Assembly: GCA_021292165.1 (NCBI GenBank)
Contig: CM037878.1
Span: 13,078,471-13,142,470, forward strand
Direction: 5' to 3'
Origin: Shinisaurus crocodilurus
Taxonomy: Eukaryota; Chordata; Lepidosauria; Squamata; Shinisauridae
Length of the DNA: 64,000 bases
Under the pieces are notes generated by a model. That model was not told the origin of the DNA. It made no database searches and worked only from the letters and a program-made list of their open reading frames with translations. Both the position numbers and the translations under genes were made by a program. Each line of letters starts with the position of its first letter. The first letter of the stretch is position 1. Below, one piece after another: positions 49,393-59,409 of the stretch.

Positions 49393-50345
49393 AAGAATAT
49401 AAGGACACAAGGAGAGCCCTGATGGATCAGGCCAAGGGTCCATCTAGTCCAGCATTTTGCTCACACATGAAGCGAATGCTTTGCCTGTCTGATCTGGCCA
49501 AAAGTGGCTCTTCTCAGTCTTAGCCAAAAGCCTTTCTTGGGTCTACTACTGGAGATCCTCTTTGGGTGGAGATACCAGGCATTGAACATGGGACCTTCTG
49601 CATGCAAAACTCACTGAGCCCTGCCACTGAGCTTCGCTGGGCTCTTATCCCAAGCCCAAAATCCTGTGGTGGGGTTTTGCTCCTCGGGATAAACCAGCAT
49701 TCCCCAACCTGGTGCCCTCCAGATATTTTGGACTTCAACTCCCATCAGTCCTAGCTAGCATGTCTAATGGACAGGAAGGCTGAGCTTTGTAGTCCAGAAC
49801 ATCTGAAGAGCATCATAGAATCATAGCATATAGTCAATCAGGACCAGTAGCCATTGATAGTCTTCTCTGCCATGAATTTGTCCAATCCCGTTTTAAAGCC
49901 CTCCAAAGTGGTGGCCATCGCTACATCTTGTGGAAGTGAATTCCATAATTTAACTCTGCACTGTGTGAAGAGGTACTTCTTTTATCTGTCCTGAATCTCC
50001 ACCCAACCAGCTTCATGGGATGACCCCTTTGGGTTCTAGTATTATGAGAGGGGAGAAAAATGTCTCCGTATCCATTTTCTCCACACCATGCATAATTTTG
50101 TATACCTCTATACATGTCTCCTCTTGATCACCCGGTTTTCTAAGCTAAACAATCCCAGACGTTGTAACCTTTCCTCATAGGGGAGTTGCTCCAGTCCCCT
50201 GATCATTTTAGTTTTCTGCACTTTTTCCAACTCTACAATATCCTTTTTTAGGTACAGTGACCAGAACTGTATACAGTATTCTAAGTGTGGTCACACCATA
50301 GATTGTATAAGGGGAGTATGATCTTGGCAGTTTTATTTTTAATTC
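49393..50345 (-). mobile_element. CR1 LINE split by a duplicated 351-bp segment
   Basis: The CR1 3' end (CATAAGAATATAAGGACACA, GGGTCCATCTAGTCCAGCAT) occupies 49393-49466; the body resumes at about 49833 (CAATCAGGACCAGTAGCCAT) and runs to CACACCATAGATTGTATAAG GGGAGTATGATCTTGGCAG. Between them is the segment at 49467-49817. About 115 bp of CR1, present in the copy at 55748, is missing here. Confidence 0.82.
49467..49817. repeat. Dispersed 351-bp duplication, copy 1
   Basis: Starts ATGAAGCGAATGCTTTGCCT and ends CTGAAGAGCATCATA. It differs from 55397-55747 at only four positions. It contains a piece resembling the tRNA-Ala SINE head (ACCTTCTGCATGCAAAAC) and a type B MITE (49685-49810). Confidence 0.93.
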
Positions 50346-50404
50346 ATTTCCTAATTATGTTTAACATGGACTTAGCATGACATGGAAGTCTTGGGTCCTT
50401 CTGC

Positions 50405-50440
50405 GGTGTGTGTGTGTGTGTGTGTGTGTCTGTCTGTCTG
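50405..50440. repeat. GT / TGTC microsatellite
   Basis: About 12 GT units continuing into TGTCTGTCTGTC. Confidence 0.92.
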
Positions 50441-50629
50441 CAGCCTCTCCTTGCATTTCTGGGCTGAAGGCTCCAGAAGGATCCTCTATTTGACAGCACC
50501 AGGCCTCTATTGTATTGTCTCCATCATGCTGCTGCTGCAGAATATCACAGGCCACGGCAAGTTCTGTAGATTTGTGTGTTCACAGCCAACACATATGCTG
50601 AATGTCATATTACTAGAACCTGGGCCATC

Positions 50630-51008
50630 CCATGAAGCTAAAAGGTGGTAGATTCAGGACAGACAAAAAGAAGCCCTTCTTCACACAGTACATAGTTAAA
50701 CGATGGAATTCACTTCCAGAACATGCGGTGATGGCCATCAACCTGGACAGTTTCAAAAGGGGATTAGACAAATTTAGGGGAGTTAAGGCTATCAATGGCT
50801 ACTAGTTGCAATGGCTACACGCAACCTTCAGTATCAGGGGTGTATGCTTCTGTATTCCAGTTACGAGGAACAGGAGTGGGAGGGTGCTGTTGCACTCGGG
50901 ACCTGCTTTTGGACTTCCCACAAGCATTTGGTTGGCCACTGTGGCAAAAGAATCCTGGACTATAGACCTTTGGCCTAATCCAGTATGGACTCTTCTTATG
51001 TTCTTATG
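50630..51008 (+). mobile_element. CR1 LINE 3' end
   Basis: GGTGGTAGATTCAGGACAGA, ATGGAATTCACTTCCAGAAC, GGATTAGACAAATTTAGGGG, and the ending CCAGTATGGACTCTTCTTAT GTTCTTATG. It is inverted relative to the CR1 at 49393, about 300 bp away. Confidence 0.9.
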
Positions 51009-51464
51009 CCCTTAGGAAAGAGGATTCCTAACTTTCTCCACTCCTGCTTCTATCACTTCCCAGCCTCCTTCACTAAGGCCAATCTTTATAAATAATATAT
51101 ATATAGAGAGAGAAATGTTGTGGTGGTGGAAACTGCACCATCTGGCCTGGAAAGTCTCTCCCCAAATTTGTTAAATGACACTTGCGTCTCACCCATTCTA
51201 CCGTGGAGTTCAGTGAGATGTATATTATGGCATTTTTATCCACTCAATAGCCTGAGAGCGACTGGGCAAAGTCATCTCTTTGGTGAGGAAGCATGCTTTG
51301 CACCTGCTCAGGGATGCTCACGTCCTCGCCCGATTCACCTGTTCCAGAGCTGAGCCCTGCCACTGAAAAGAGTTGTTAGGACCAACCCTTGGAAGGCACC
51401 AAGTCCTCATTGGATGGAGTCCTCCTTTTTGCAAATCTTATTCAAGCAAGGGTCCAGTAGGGGA
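51009..51464. other. Unannotated intronic stretch
   Basis: A short TA/GA microsatellite (51092-51112); otherwise nothing recognised. Confidence 0.3.
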
Positions 51465-51665
51465 AGGGCTGCCGGCTCAGTGGTGGAGCAGCCCGCTTTG
51501 CATGCAGAAGGTCCCAGGTTCAATCTCCAGCAGCATCTCCAGATAGGGCTGGAAAAACTCCTGCCTGAAACCCTGGAGAGCCGTTGCTGCTAGTCAGTGT
51601 CGACACTACTGGGTTAGATGGACCAACGGTCCGACTCAGAAGAAGGCAGCTTCTGATGCTCTAGT
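51465..51665 (+). mobile_element. tRNA-Ala-like SINE, full length
   Basis: GCTGCCGGCTCAGTGGTGGA (A box), CTTTGCATGCAGAAGGTCCC, AGGTTCAATCTCC (B box), CTCCAGATAGGGCTGGAAAA, CCCTGGAGAGCCGTTGCTGC and the tail AGATGGACCAACGGTCCGAC TCAGAAGAAGGCAGCTTCTG. Best + strand copy. Confidence 0.9.
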
Positions 51666-52773
51666 TTTCGTAACCCGGCTGCCTGCATTTGGGGACAATC
51701 CCATGGGACAGCGAAGTGGCTGAGCTCTTGCGGGCTTTAAGTTTGCCCGTAGCTGGTTTCAGTCATTAGGGCCAGAAGGGAAGCACCGAGGACCTCTGGT
51801 AGTAGCCCCAGCCTTGAAGGGCAGCATCTTATGCCCAGAGTTAGTCCTAAGAGATGCCTGTTCAATCCTTTCTTGAAAGAGCCTATATACAGCCCATGCG
51901 AATACAGGGCTACCCTAATCATGCTCATTCAGAAGTAATCCCTATTGGTTACAGCGGATTTACTCCTTACTCAATGTGCCTAGGATTGTAGCCCTGAATT
52001 GGCTTAGTAGTCATCCCCGCGGTTGGTGAGGAGGCCAGGCTTTCTAACAGAGAATTTGCAATACCTCAGAAGCAACTACAGATCCCAGGATTTGGGGGTG
52101 GAGGGTGGGGGGTGGGGTGGTCAGCTATGACAATTAAAGCAGTATAAAACTAATTTTAAAATAAATTAAATAAAACATAAGGTTGCAGAGTAGAGATGTA
52201 CCCTTGGCGAGACTCCTTGCCTACTTACTTTGGAGGCCAAAGGGTGGTTTTGTATGGCTGAGCGAAATGCACCAGGATTTCGTTTTTGGTCTGTGGGGTG
52301 GGTGGTTCTGCCTTTAGTGCATAGGGGGCCAAACCTTTGGCCTCTCCCATCTCTTCGGCAATTTCATTCAAAGCCCTCGGGGTGGCTAGCGAGGTTTCTA
52401 TGAGCCTCCACGGCTGGATCGCCATGTGTTGAGCTGCCACGCCACCTGGGATCGAACCCCAAAACACGATCCTTTTCATTGGAGGCAGGTCACACGTTCA
52501 GCTGTGCATGGCCCAGGCTGAGTGGTGGAGAGGTCAAGTCAGCGTGGCCATGCCCGGGTGAACCAGCTCTACTATTTCTGTTATTCTCAGAGCAAACTCA
52601 GGCTTCCAAATGCATGGGGGGGGGGGAGCTCCCAACGGAATGCCCAGCCCTTGATTTTGTGTATCATCTTAAGGCAGTGAAGGACACCAGGCCTCCTTTT
52701 CAGTCACACAGATAGCTGTTTACCTCTCCCACAGTAGACCAGGGGAGCAATAGAGACTTTGGTTTCCCTAAAG
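51666..52773. other. Mostly unannotated intronic stretch
   Basis: 51905-51990 resembles a decayed type O MITE (CATTCAGAAGTAATCCCTAT, GTGCCTAGGATTGTAGCCCT). The rest, including G runs near 52616, shows nothing recognisable. Confidence 0.4.
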
Positions 52774-52894
52774 CAGAGTTCTCCGACCTTGGGTCCCCAG
52801 ATGTTTTTGGCCTACAACTCCCAGCTAGGCTGGCTGGGGCATGCTGGGAGTTGTAGGCCAGAAACATCTGGGGACCCAAGGTCGGAGAATACTG
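52774..52894. mobile_element. Palindromic MITE type A, copy 7
   Basis: Perfect 8-bp duplication CCCTAAAG (52766-52773, 52895-52902). Both arms carry CTCCGACC / GGTCGGAG where other copies have CTCCAACC / GGTTGGAG. The left inner arm is shortened (CCCAGCTAGGCTGG). Confidence 0.94.
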
Positions 52895-53489
52895 CCCTAA
52901 AGTCTCCCTTACGGGACCCTGAAAGCATGCGACAGGGCACCGCTTCCTCCCTTTCGTGCTGGCCTTGGATGAGAGTGAGCTTTGCCTGCCTGATATAGCC
53001 CGATCCTAATAATGCTCACTTGGCATTAAATACTCTGGGTTTCAATGGGATGTACATCCAAGCGAAGTGATGCAGGGTTGGACCCTTGCAAACCAGCCCT
53101 GTGCGTGTTCAGTCATAATTCTTCAGTTAAGCTGTGATGTGTAGTGGGCCAAGGCAGACAGGGATGCAGTGCAGGCTGCCTGGCACTTTTTTTTTTTTTT
53201 TTTAATTAGCACGGATGCTGATGTCATCTGCCTCCCCGCCCCAGACTTCCCTGCTCCCTCTGAGTTTACCTGCAATCCTCACAGTAGCTGGGGTGGGGTG
53301 GGGATGAATTGTCCAGGCAACAATATATTGTTCCTCTTTGTAAACTATTGTGGGGTGGCTTGGTCTGGAATGGGCAAATAAGGCCCATTCGCTTTACCAA
53401 AGACCTGCTCCTGGCGGTAGACGAAAAGTGCTAGAAGTGGTTTCTTGATATGGAACAACAGAGCTGCCTGCGTTTTTTGGAATCTCCTT
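52895..53489. other. Unannotated intronic stretch
   Basis: A T run (53188-53204). 53000-53060 weakly resembles a type O MITE. No exon. Confidence 0.3.
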
Positions 53490-53626
53490 GGGGGCTGGTA
53501 CCCTCCGGATGTTTTAGAATACAACTCCCAGCACTCCTGACCATTGGCCATGCTGGCTGGGGCTGATGGGAGTTGAAGCCCAAAGTATCTGGGGGGCACG
53601 AGGTTGGGAAAGGCTGCTTTGGAGCG
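53490..53626. mobile_element. Palindromic MITE type B
   Basis: GGCTGGTACCCTCCGGATGT, ACAACTCCCAGCACTCCTGA on the left; GGCTGATGGGAGTTGAAGCC and GGGGGGCACGAGGTTGGGAA AGGCTG on the right. Confidence 0.82.
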
Positions 53627-53702
53627 CTCAAAGCACTTCTTCATTCAAATGCCCTCTCTCTGCTGAACTTCCGCCACTCACTTAAAACATGGCTGTTCAG
53701 GC
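53627..53702 (+). mobile_element. L2-like LINE fragment
   Basis: CTCTGCTGAACTTCCGCCAC TCACTTAAAACATGGCTGTT CAGGCGG encodes LNFRHSLKTWLFRR, the same motif found in the L2-like copy at 38582 (SFRRSLKTWLFR). Confidence 0.72.
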
Positions 53703-53709
53703 GGGAATA

Positions 53710-53822
53710 TGGTTGTGAGGATAAAATGGAGAGGAGGAGGAGGAGGAAGTTTATGTAAGCCGCCTTGAGTTCCTTGCAGGAAAAAAGGCGGGGTATAAAT
53801 ATAAATATAATAATAAATAAAT
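53710..53822 (+). mobile_element. CORE-SINE, 3' tail only
   Basis: GGTTGTGAGGATAAAATGGA, GCCGCCTTGAGTTCCTTGCA, GGCGGGGTATAAATATAAAT. It seems to have landed inside the L2-like copy whose tail resumes at 53826. Confidence 0.82.
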
Positions 53823-53825
53823 GGG

Positions 53826-53944
53826 GTGGGCTAAGATTTAAAAATTTTATATTGTTTTAAATGTATTTTATGCTGTATTTTATCGTGTTGTACATCGCCC
53901 AGAGTGGCTGGTTTGCTGGCCAGATGGACGATCCATAAATGCAA

Positions 53945-53995
<51 letters not shown>

Positions 53996-53998
53996 ATC
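53826..53998 (+). mobile_element. L2-like LINE tail plus AAAT microsatellite
   Basis: TTTTATGCTGTATTTTATCG TGTTGTACATCGCCCAGAGT GGCTGG, ending in about 14 AAAT units (53942-53997). Probably the 3' end of the copy begun at 53627. Confidence 0.85.
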
Positions 53999-54002
53999 AG
54001 CG

Positions 54003-54160
54003 CTGTGATCTGTACAGCAACCCTGTAAGGTGGGCTGGTATTATTATCCCCATGTTGCAGATCAGGCAGGGTGGTGGTGGTGGTGAATGGTGAGAGTGGC
54101 TGAAGCAGAATGATAGTGGCTTGACAAAGGCCACCTGCTGAATGCATGACAAAGGCGACA
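54003..54160 (-). mobile_element. MIR/CORE-SINE-like fragment, old
   Basis: GATCTGTACAGCAACCCTGT AAGGTGGGCTGGTATTATTA TCCCCATGTTGCAGAT is an inverted MIR-type CORE; a TGG microsatellite (54071-54085) lies inside it. Confidence 0.68.
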
Positions 54161-54202
54161 TCCGAAAGAGAGACTTTCCGATTCCTCCGCCTACTGGCCT
54201 AC

Positions 54203-54292
54203 TGCGCAATGCTATGCAAATGTACTCTGAAGTAAGTGACTTCAGTGGGGCTTACTTCCCAGTAAATGTGTTCAGGATTGCAGCCTAAGCCT
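54203..54292. mobile_element. MITE type O
   Basis: CGCAATGCTATGCAAATGTA, CTCTGAAGTAAGTGACTTCA and GTGGGGCTTACTTCCCAGTA ... TTCAGGATTGCAGCC. Confidence 0.72.
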
Positions 54293-55396
54293 GAGAAACT
54301 ATGCACGCTTGATTGGGAGCAAGGATAATTGAACTCAGGTGAGACTTACTTTGTAGTATACATAGGATTGTGCAATGTCTCTTAGCCCCTATACTACAAG
54401 AATTGAGAGAGAAGGAAGTTTATTAGGATTTGCTCTATAAGACTGCAAGCTGAGATCCACTTTGGGCATCCCAAAACCATTTGCTTCCTGACTATGGCAA
54501 ACTTTTGAGAATCCTTGCTTTAGACTTGCCTGGAATGCTGGTTCCCAGCTCGTGAGAAATTAAAGAGTCTCCATTAGCACCTCCAATTGTAATAAAGATT
54601 TTCAACCTTGTTAGAAATAAGAATTCAGGCATTTTGCCTTGCTGCTTTTCCAAATCAGAAATGGGTGAGGAGGGAAAATATCAGTCCAAAGTGGATCTAT
54701 GCCAACAAGTTGGTATCTTCTGTACAGAAAACAGCACCGGTAATGCTGACAACCACATCTTTGGATTTATCCCTGCCACCATGAGAGCTAAAAACTTGCT
54801 AAAATATCTTAGAAAAGCAATTAGCTTCTTGGTAGTTTTTGTTTGTTTTGTTTTACAAAGACCCTGGGCTGCAAAAAGAGTAATGGGAGAAGGCTGCATG
54901 TTTGTAGTCTCTGGGTCAATCTGCTCACCTCAGCTATAACTCCAGTACTTTTGCGTAGGAGTGGAGGCAGATGGCTGGAACGTGGAAACAATGCTAAGCT
55001 CACCAGAAAGGTGGGTGGGCTTGAGAGAGAACCCACTGCCTTTCACAGCTACAGATGCTATTGGCATTTTGCAGTGTGTGGAATTATTTGTTTCCTTTTT
55101 TAAAGAGCATTGGGGTTTTTTTCCCCGCTTGGATTTGTTAGGGAGAAAATAAATTAAAAAATCATTACCAGTTTTCCTTTGATTAAGCCCAGAGTACTTT
55201 ATTCCCCATGATGGATAGGGTTCCTGGAACAAAACGATCCTTTGCAGACTTGCAGCATGGGTGTGTGATGGTCAGTTATTTGCTTCCTAGGGCAACGAGT
55301 GTGTAACTTGTCCTGAGCTGGTTATTTCCTCAGTCAACATCTAATTTTACGGAATACCGGTAGCTCCTTTGTGTGGTGATTGGGGGTTGGTGCCAA
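54293..55396. other. Unannotated intronic stretch
   Basis: About 1.1 kb without a recognised exon or repeat. 54325-54380 may be another worn type O end. Confidence 0.35.
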
Positions 55397-55747
55397 ATGA
55401 AGCGAATGCTTTGCCTGTCTGATCTGGCCGGAAGTGGCTCTTCTCAGTCTTAGCCAAAAGCCTTTCTTGGGTCTACTACTGGAGATCCTCTTTGGGTGGA
55501 GATACCAGGCATTGAACATGGGACCTTCTGCATGCAAAAGTCACTGAGCCCTGCCACTGAGCTTCGCTGGGCTCTTATCCCAAGCCCAAAATCCTGTGGT
55601 GGGGTTTTGCTCCTCGGGATAAACCAGCATTCCTCAACCTGGTGCCCTCCAGATATTTTGGACTTCAACTCCCATCAGTCCTAGCTAGCATGTCTAATGG
55701 ACAGGAAGGCTGAGCTTTGTAGTCCAGAACATCTGAAGAGCATCATA
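55397..55747. repeat. Dispersed 351-bp duplication, copy 2
   Basis: About 98.9% identical to 49467-49817 by direct reading (four differences). On the right it is followed at once by a complete CR1 3' end; on the left by unrelated sequence. It includes a type B MITE at 55615-55740. Confidence 0.93.
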
Positions 55748-56560
55748 AGAACATAAGAAGAGCCATGCTGGATCAGACTCACCAAAGGTCCATCAAGTCC
55801 AGCATTCTGTTCACATAGTGGCTGCCCACGGGAAACCCACAAAAAGCCCACGAGTGCGTCAACACCCTCCCACCCATGTTCCCCAGCAACTGGTGCACCT
55901 AGGCATACTGCCTCTGATACTGGAGATAGCATATGGCCAATCAGGATGAGTAGCCATTAATAGCCTTCTCTTCCATGAATTTGTCCAATCCCCTTTTAAA
56001 GCTGTCCAAATTGGTGGCCATCGCTACATCTTGTGGAAGTGAATTCCATAGTTTAATTATGCAACGTGTGAAGAAAGCTGTCCTTTGATCTGTCCTGAAT
56101 CTCCCACCAATCCGCTTCATGGGATGACCCCCTTTGGGTTCTAGTATTATGAGAGAGGGAGAAAAATCTCTCCCTGTCCACGTCCTCCACTCCATGCATA
56201 CTTTTGTACACCTCTATCATGTCTCCCCTGACTCACCTTTTTACTAAGCTAAACAATCCCAGATGTTGTAACCTTCCCAACAGGGGAGTTGCTCCAGCCC
56301 CTCTGATCATGTTAGTTGCCCCTTTCTGCACTTTTCCCAGCTCTACAATGTCCTTTTTTTAGGTGCGGTGACCAGAACTGTACACAGTATTCTAAGTATG
56401 GTCACACCATAGATTGTATAAGGGGAGTATGATCTTGGCAGTTTTATTTTCAATTCCTTTCCTAGTTATGCCCAACGTGGAATTTGCCTTTTCACAGCAG
56501 CCACACACTGGCTTGACATTTTCATCGAGCTGTCCACGACAACCCCAAGATATCTTCTCA
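55748..56560 (-). mobile_element. CR1 LINE 3' part, longest inverted copy
   Basis: AGAACATAAGAAGAGCCATG CTGGATCAGACTCACC, CCATCGCTACATCTTGTGGA, GGGAGTTGCTCCAGCCCCTC and TCTGCACTTTTCCCAGCTCT, then CCAGAACTGTACACAGTATT and GGAATTTGCCTTTTCACAGC AGCC. On the - strand 56195-55941 gives LWNSLPQDVAMATNLDSFKR GLDKFMEEKAINGY. Confidence 0.9.
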
Positions 56561-58175
56561 TCAGGTTGGGGAAGGCTCAGATAAGCTTTCTGTGTTGCAC
56601 AAATTCATAAGAACAGCCTTGCCAGTTAGATCAGTTGTCCATCTAACCCGGTATGCTGTTGGCTTCTTTGGGCATCTGGCTGGTTGCTGACAATTGGGGC
56701 ATGATTAGACTTTGGGAGGAGAGAGTAATAGAAGTGTGTGTATGTTTTAGTATTATCTGTTACAATGTCCTGTATCTCTGTGACTCTGAAGTTGCTTGCT
56801 TCCATACTAGCCCTTTCCTTCTATAGTTGCCATCCTTTGTTCATTTACTTGTTACTGAGAATCTAAACAACTTTATCAAAGAATAGCAATCCAGTGTTCC
56901 CTGTGCCATTCTTCTGTGTTCACCTCTCCACACCAGACCTGCTTTGTGTGTGCGCGCAATAAAATTCAATTGTACTACCAGTCTGTCCAGTGCAGCTATT
57001 GACGCTATTCAGGGCTCCTGTGCCTTTAATTAAAAGTTTCCTCTTTGCAGGTCCTGCCCATTTTGTTGTTTCTCTGTTGACAACAACTAGAGGATTAGTG
57101 ATGAATTGCCTCTTATTTGCAGATCAAATAGCTTCTCTTCATTGCTTCATTGTCCCTTTCTTTTCCCACTGGTGGGTGTGGGTGTCCCATTCTATGATCC
57201 TTTGAGGCTCACAGGGGATGCTGATAGCATCCAATGGCAATCAGAGCAAGACAAGAAGAAAATAGGACCTTGGATAGCTCCAAGTGGGTTCTGCTGGAAC
57301 TCTCTCCTACTACAACAACAGGAAGATGTTGTCTCAGCAGGGAACTGAAGCCTTATGTAGGCTGACAAGACCTGTAATGTGGTCAGCTCTGGTCCTCCTG
57401 GAGGAGCTGATTGGACTGTTAAAGGGCCCTCACCTGATTTTGCAGCCTGAGCAAGGCTGGGGAGATGGAGATTCTGCCAGGAACTCATCCTCTGAGTCAG
57501 AGGATAATGGCAGGGCTGTTTCCTTTGGCTGGGTGGGCCCAAAATATCTGTCCTATCCCCAAGGAGGTAGCCTGTGCTTTGCCCTCATCAAGGCTGTCTG
57601 CTGCACACTGGAAGGGCTGAGGGTAATAACAACTGGGGAAGGAGATTTACTATTTTCCTTGCATAAAAATTAAACATGACAGGAAATAGTACATTAAGCC
57701 TTCCTTCTTCCCTGCAGGAACAGAAACAGATCTTGGGGGCAATTAAGAGAGGCTATTCATCACTGATCACCCAACCATGATCAACGGGAAGCAATAAAAT
57801 GAGAAAGATTTGCAAACAGGAAAGTTCTAATTAACATTTGAAAGACACTCTGCTGAATGGAACTTACTTCTGAGTAAACATCATAGCAGGATCTTGACCA
57901 TGGGGGAGGGGACTGCTGGATAATATATTAAGTGCTCTGTGAAACTACTGTTTTAATTCCAACACTAAAAGTCTCTACTGTGCAAGCAACCTCACTCTCT
58001 GTCCACCTTTACCTCCAAAACTGCTATAGCCAGTACCTTTGGAAAACTGAGAGGAAGAGAAAGCTAATAGCCTGTGTTAGTGAAATCTGCAATCTTTCAC
58101 CTGGTTGAAAGTCCCCCCCCCCAACTCACCTTTCCTCCTTAGGAATTGCATATGGGAATATTATTGCTTTCCTGG

Positions 58176-58179
<4 letters not shown>
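56561..58179. other. Unannotated intronic stretch
   Basis: The longest block in the intron without a named repeat (1.6 kb). Short type O-like words (AACTTACTTCTGAGTAAACA) at 57862. AT-rich, no domain-bearing frame. A CTTCTTCCCTGCAG at 57704 looks like an acceptor, but the following sequence has no recognisable exon. Confidence 0.35.

Positions 58180-58205
<26 letters not shown>
58180..58205. repeat. TTG microsatellite
   Basis: Eight or nine TTG units. Confidence 0.92.
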
Positions 58206-58206
<1 letters not shown>

Positions 58207-58287
58207 TACATCACAGCCACTGCACCAATCCCAATCCTGATCTCAGGCCTATTTGCATGCCTAGCAACCATTAACACGCCACACTAA

Positions 58288-58640
58288 GGCATGGGTGGGG
58301 AATGTTTTTCATTTTTCAGCCTGAGGGCCGTACTCCCTTGTGGCTAATTTTCTGGGTCCTGCATGTAGCAGCAGAACTCTGGGAGGCCCTCTGCCCCACC
58401 ACCACCCTGCTGTCCATGGGCACTTGCTGAAATAAAGGTACAGGGGCCCTGATGATCTCTGTTGCATCTGATCCCCCGGATGAGCTGGCTTTTTTGCCCA
58501 CATGTGCTTCCACCTCCTGCGGGGGGGAGGGGGCTTGAATATTTCTGCCTGAGCTTTCTTTCTGAAATCAAATGCCCTTCTCTCCCCTGTCCATACTTCC
58601 CTTTTTACAAATAGCGGTGTCCTTTGGAGACAGGGCCCTT
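58288..58640. mobile_element. Possible hAT-like remnant
   Basis: GGCATGGGTGGGGAATGTTT and TTCAGCCTGAGGGCCGTACT are reminiscent of hAT-derived repeats such as the one at 63256, but no matching right end was found. Confidence 0.35.
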
Positions 58641-58650
58641 TAAAGACAAC

Positions 58651-58651
58651 A

Positions 58652-58701
<50 letters not shown>
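58651..58701. repeat. AC / AG compound microsatellite
   Basis: About nine AC units followed by about 15 AG units. Confidence 0.95.
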
Positions 58702-58704
<3 letters not shown>

Positions 58705-58738
58705 AGCGGTCTCAACACAGACACACTACGACACAGCT

Positions 58739-59070
58739 ACTGGGGGCACTGGGAGTTGTAGCCAAAACATTGGGGGGCTGCCTTAGAGCAAGTAAAGTAA
58801 AAAAAAAACAGAAAAAAACACAGAGCACCGAAATGGACTTCAATTTTTCCACAACCAATATCGCAACTTAATTACTTGTCAGGTTCCCAATGTGGTTGGG
58901 GGGCATGCTGGGCTTTTGTAGGCCAAAACAATCTGTGGGGCATGCCTTAAGGCAAGTAAAGTAAAAAAAAAACCAGACAAAAAACACAGAAACGCAACAA
59001 AAACTAAACTACCGTAAAATGGACTTCCAATTTTTTCCACAACAAATATCAGCAACATTAATTACTCTGC
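58739..59070. repeat. Diverged tandem repeat of about 160 bp built on a MITE core
   Basis: Block 1 (58739-58880) and block 2 (58893-59065) both run: GGGAGTTGTAG-like core, GGCC/GCCAAAACA, GGGGC.TGCCTTA, GGCAAGTAAAGTAAAAAAAA, AAACACAGA, AAATGGACTTC, TTTTTCCACAAC, then AATTACT. A type A element starts right behind the second AATTACT. Confidence 0.75.
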
Positions 59071-59072
59071 TC

Positions 59073-59166
59073 CAGTGTTCTCCAACTTTGGGTCCCCAGC
59101 GCTGGCTGGGGCATGCTGGGAGTTGTAGACCAAAAACATCTGGGGACCCAAGGTTGGAGAACACTG
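59073..59166. mobile_element. Palindromic MITE type A, copy 8, left arm shortened
   Basis: CAGTGTTCTCCAACTTTGGG TCCCCAG runs straight into CGCTGGCTGGGGCATGCTGG, so about 35 bp of the left arm are gone. The right arm is complete to GGAGAACACTG. Flanks (CTCTGCTC / CTGCAGAG) do not form a convincing duplication. Confidence 0.88.
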
Positions 59167-59369
59167 CTGCAGAGCATGTGTGAATTAGCATAAACAAACG
59201 TTTATTTTTATCCTGCGGGCCAGAGCCCTGGATCTTTTCGGTAGCTTACACCACCCCTGAGCAGGTGGGGAGCAAGCAGGCACACATGGGCATGCACTGT
59301 TACTAGTAAAGCAGCACCAGTTCCCAAAAGCAACAGCATCAAGCTGGCTCCTGCCACCTGGCTTAGAAC

Positions 59370-59370
<1 letters not shown>

Positions 59371-59406
<36 letters not shown>
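59371..59406. repeat. GA microsatellite
   Basis: About 18 GA units. Confidence 0.95.

Positions 59407-59409
<3 letters not shown>

Noticed and set aside
57690..57760. Possible acceptor and exon after CTTCTTCCCTGCAG
   Set aside because: The downstream frame does not resemble FAM131A or any other known protein and no donor with a conserved frame follows.
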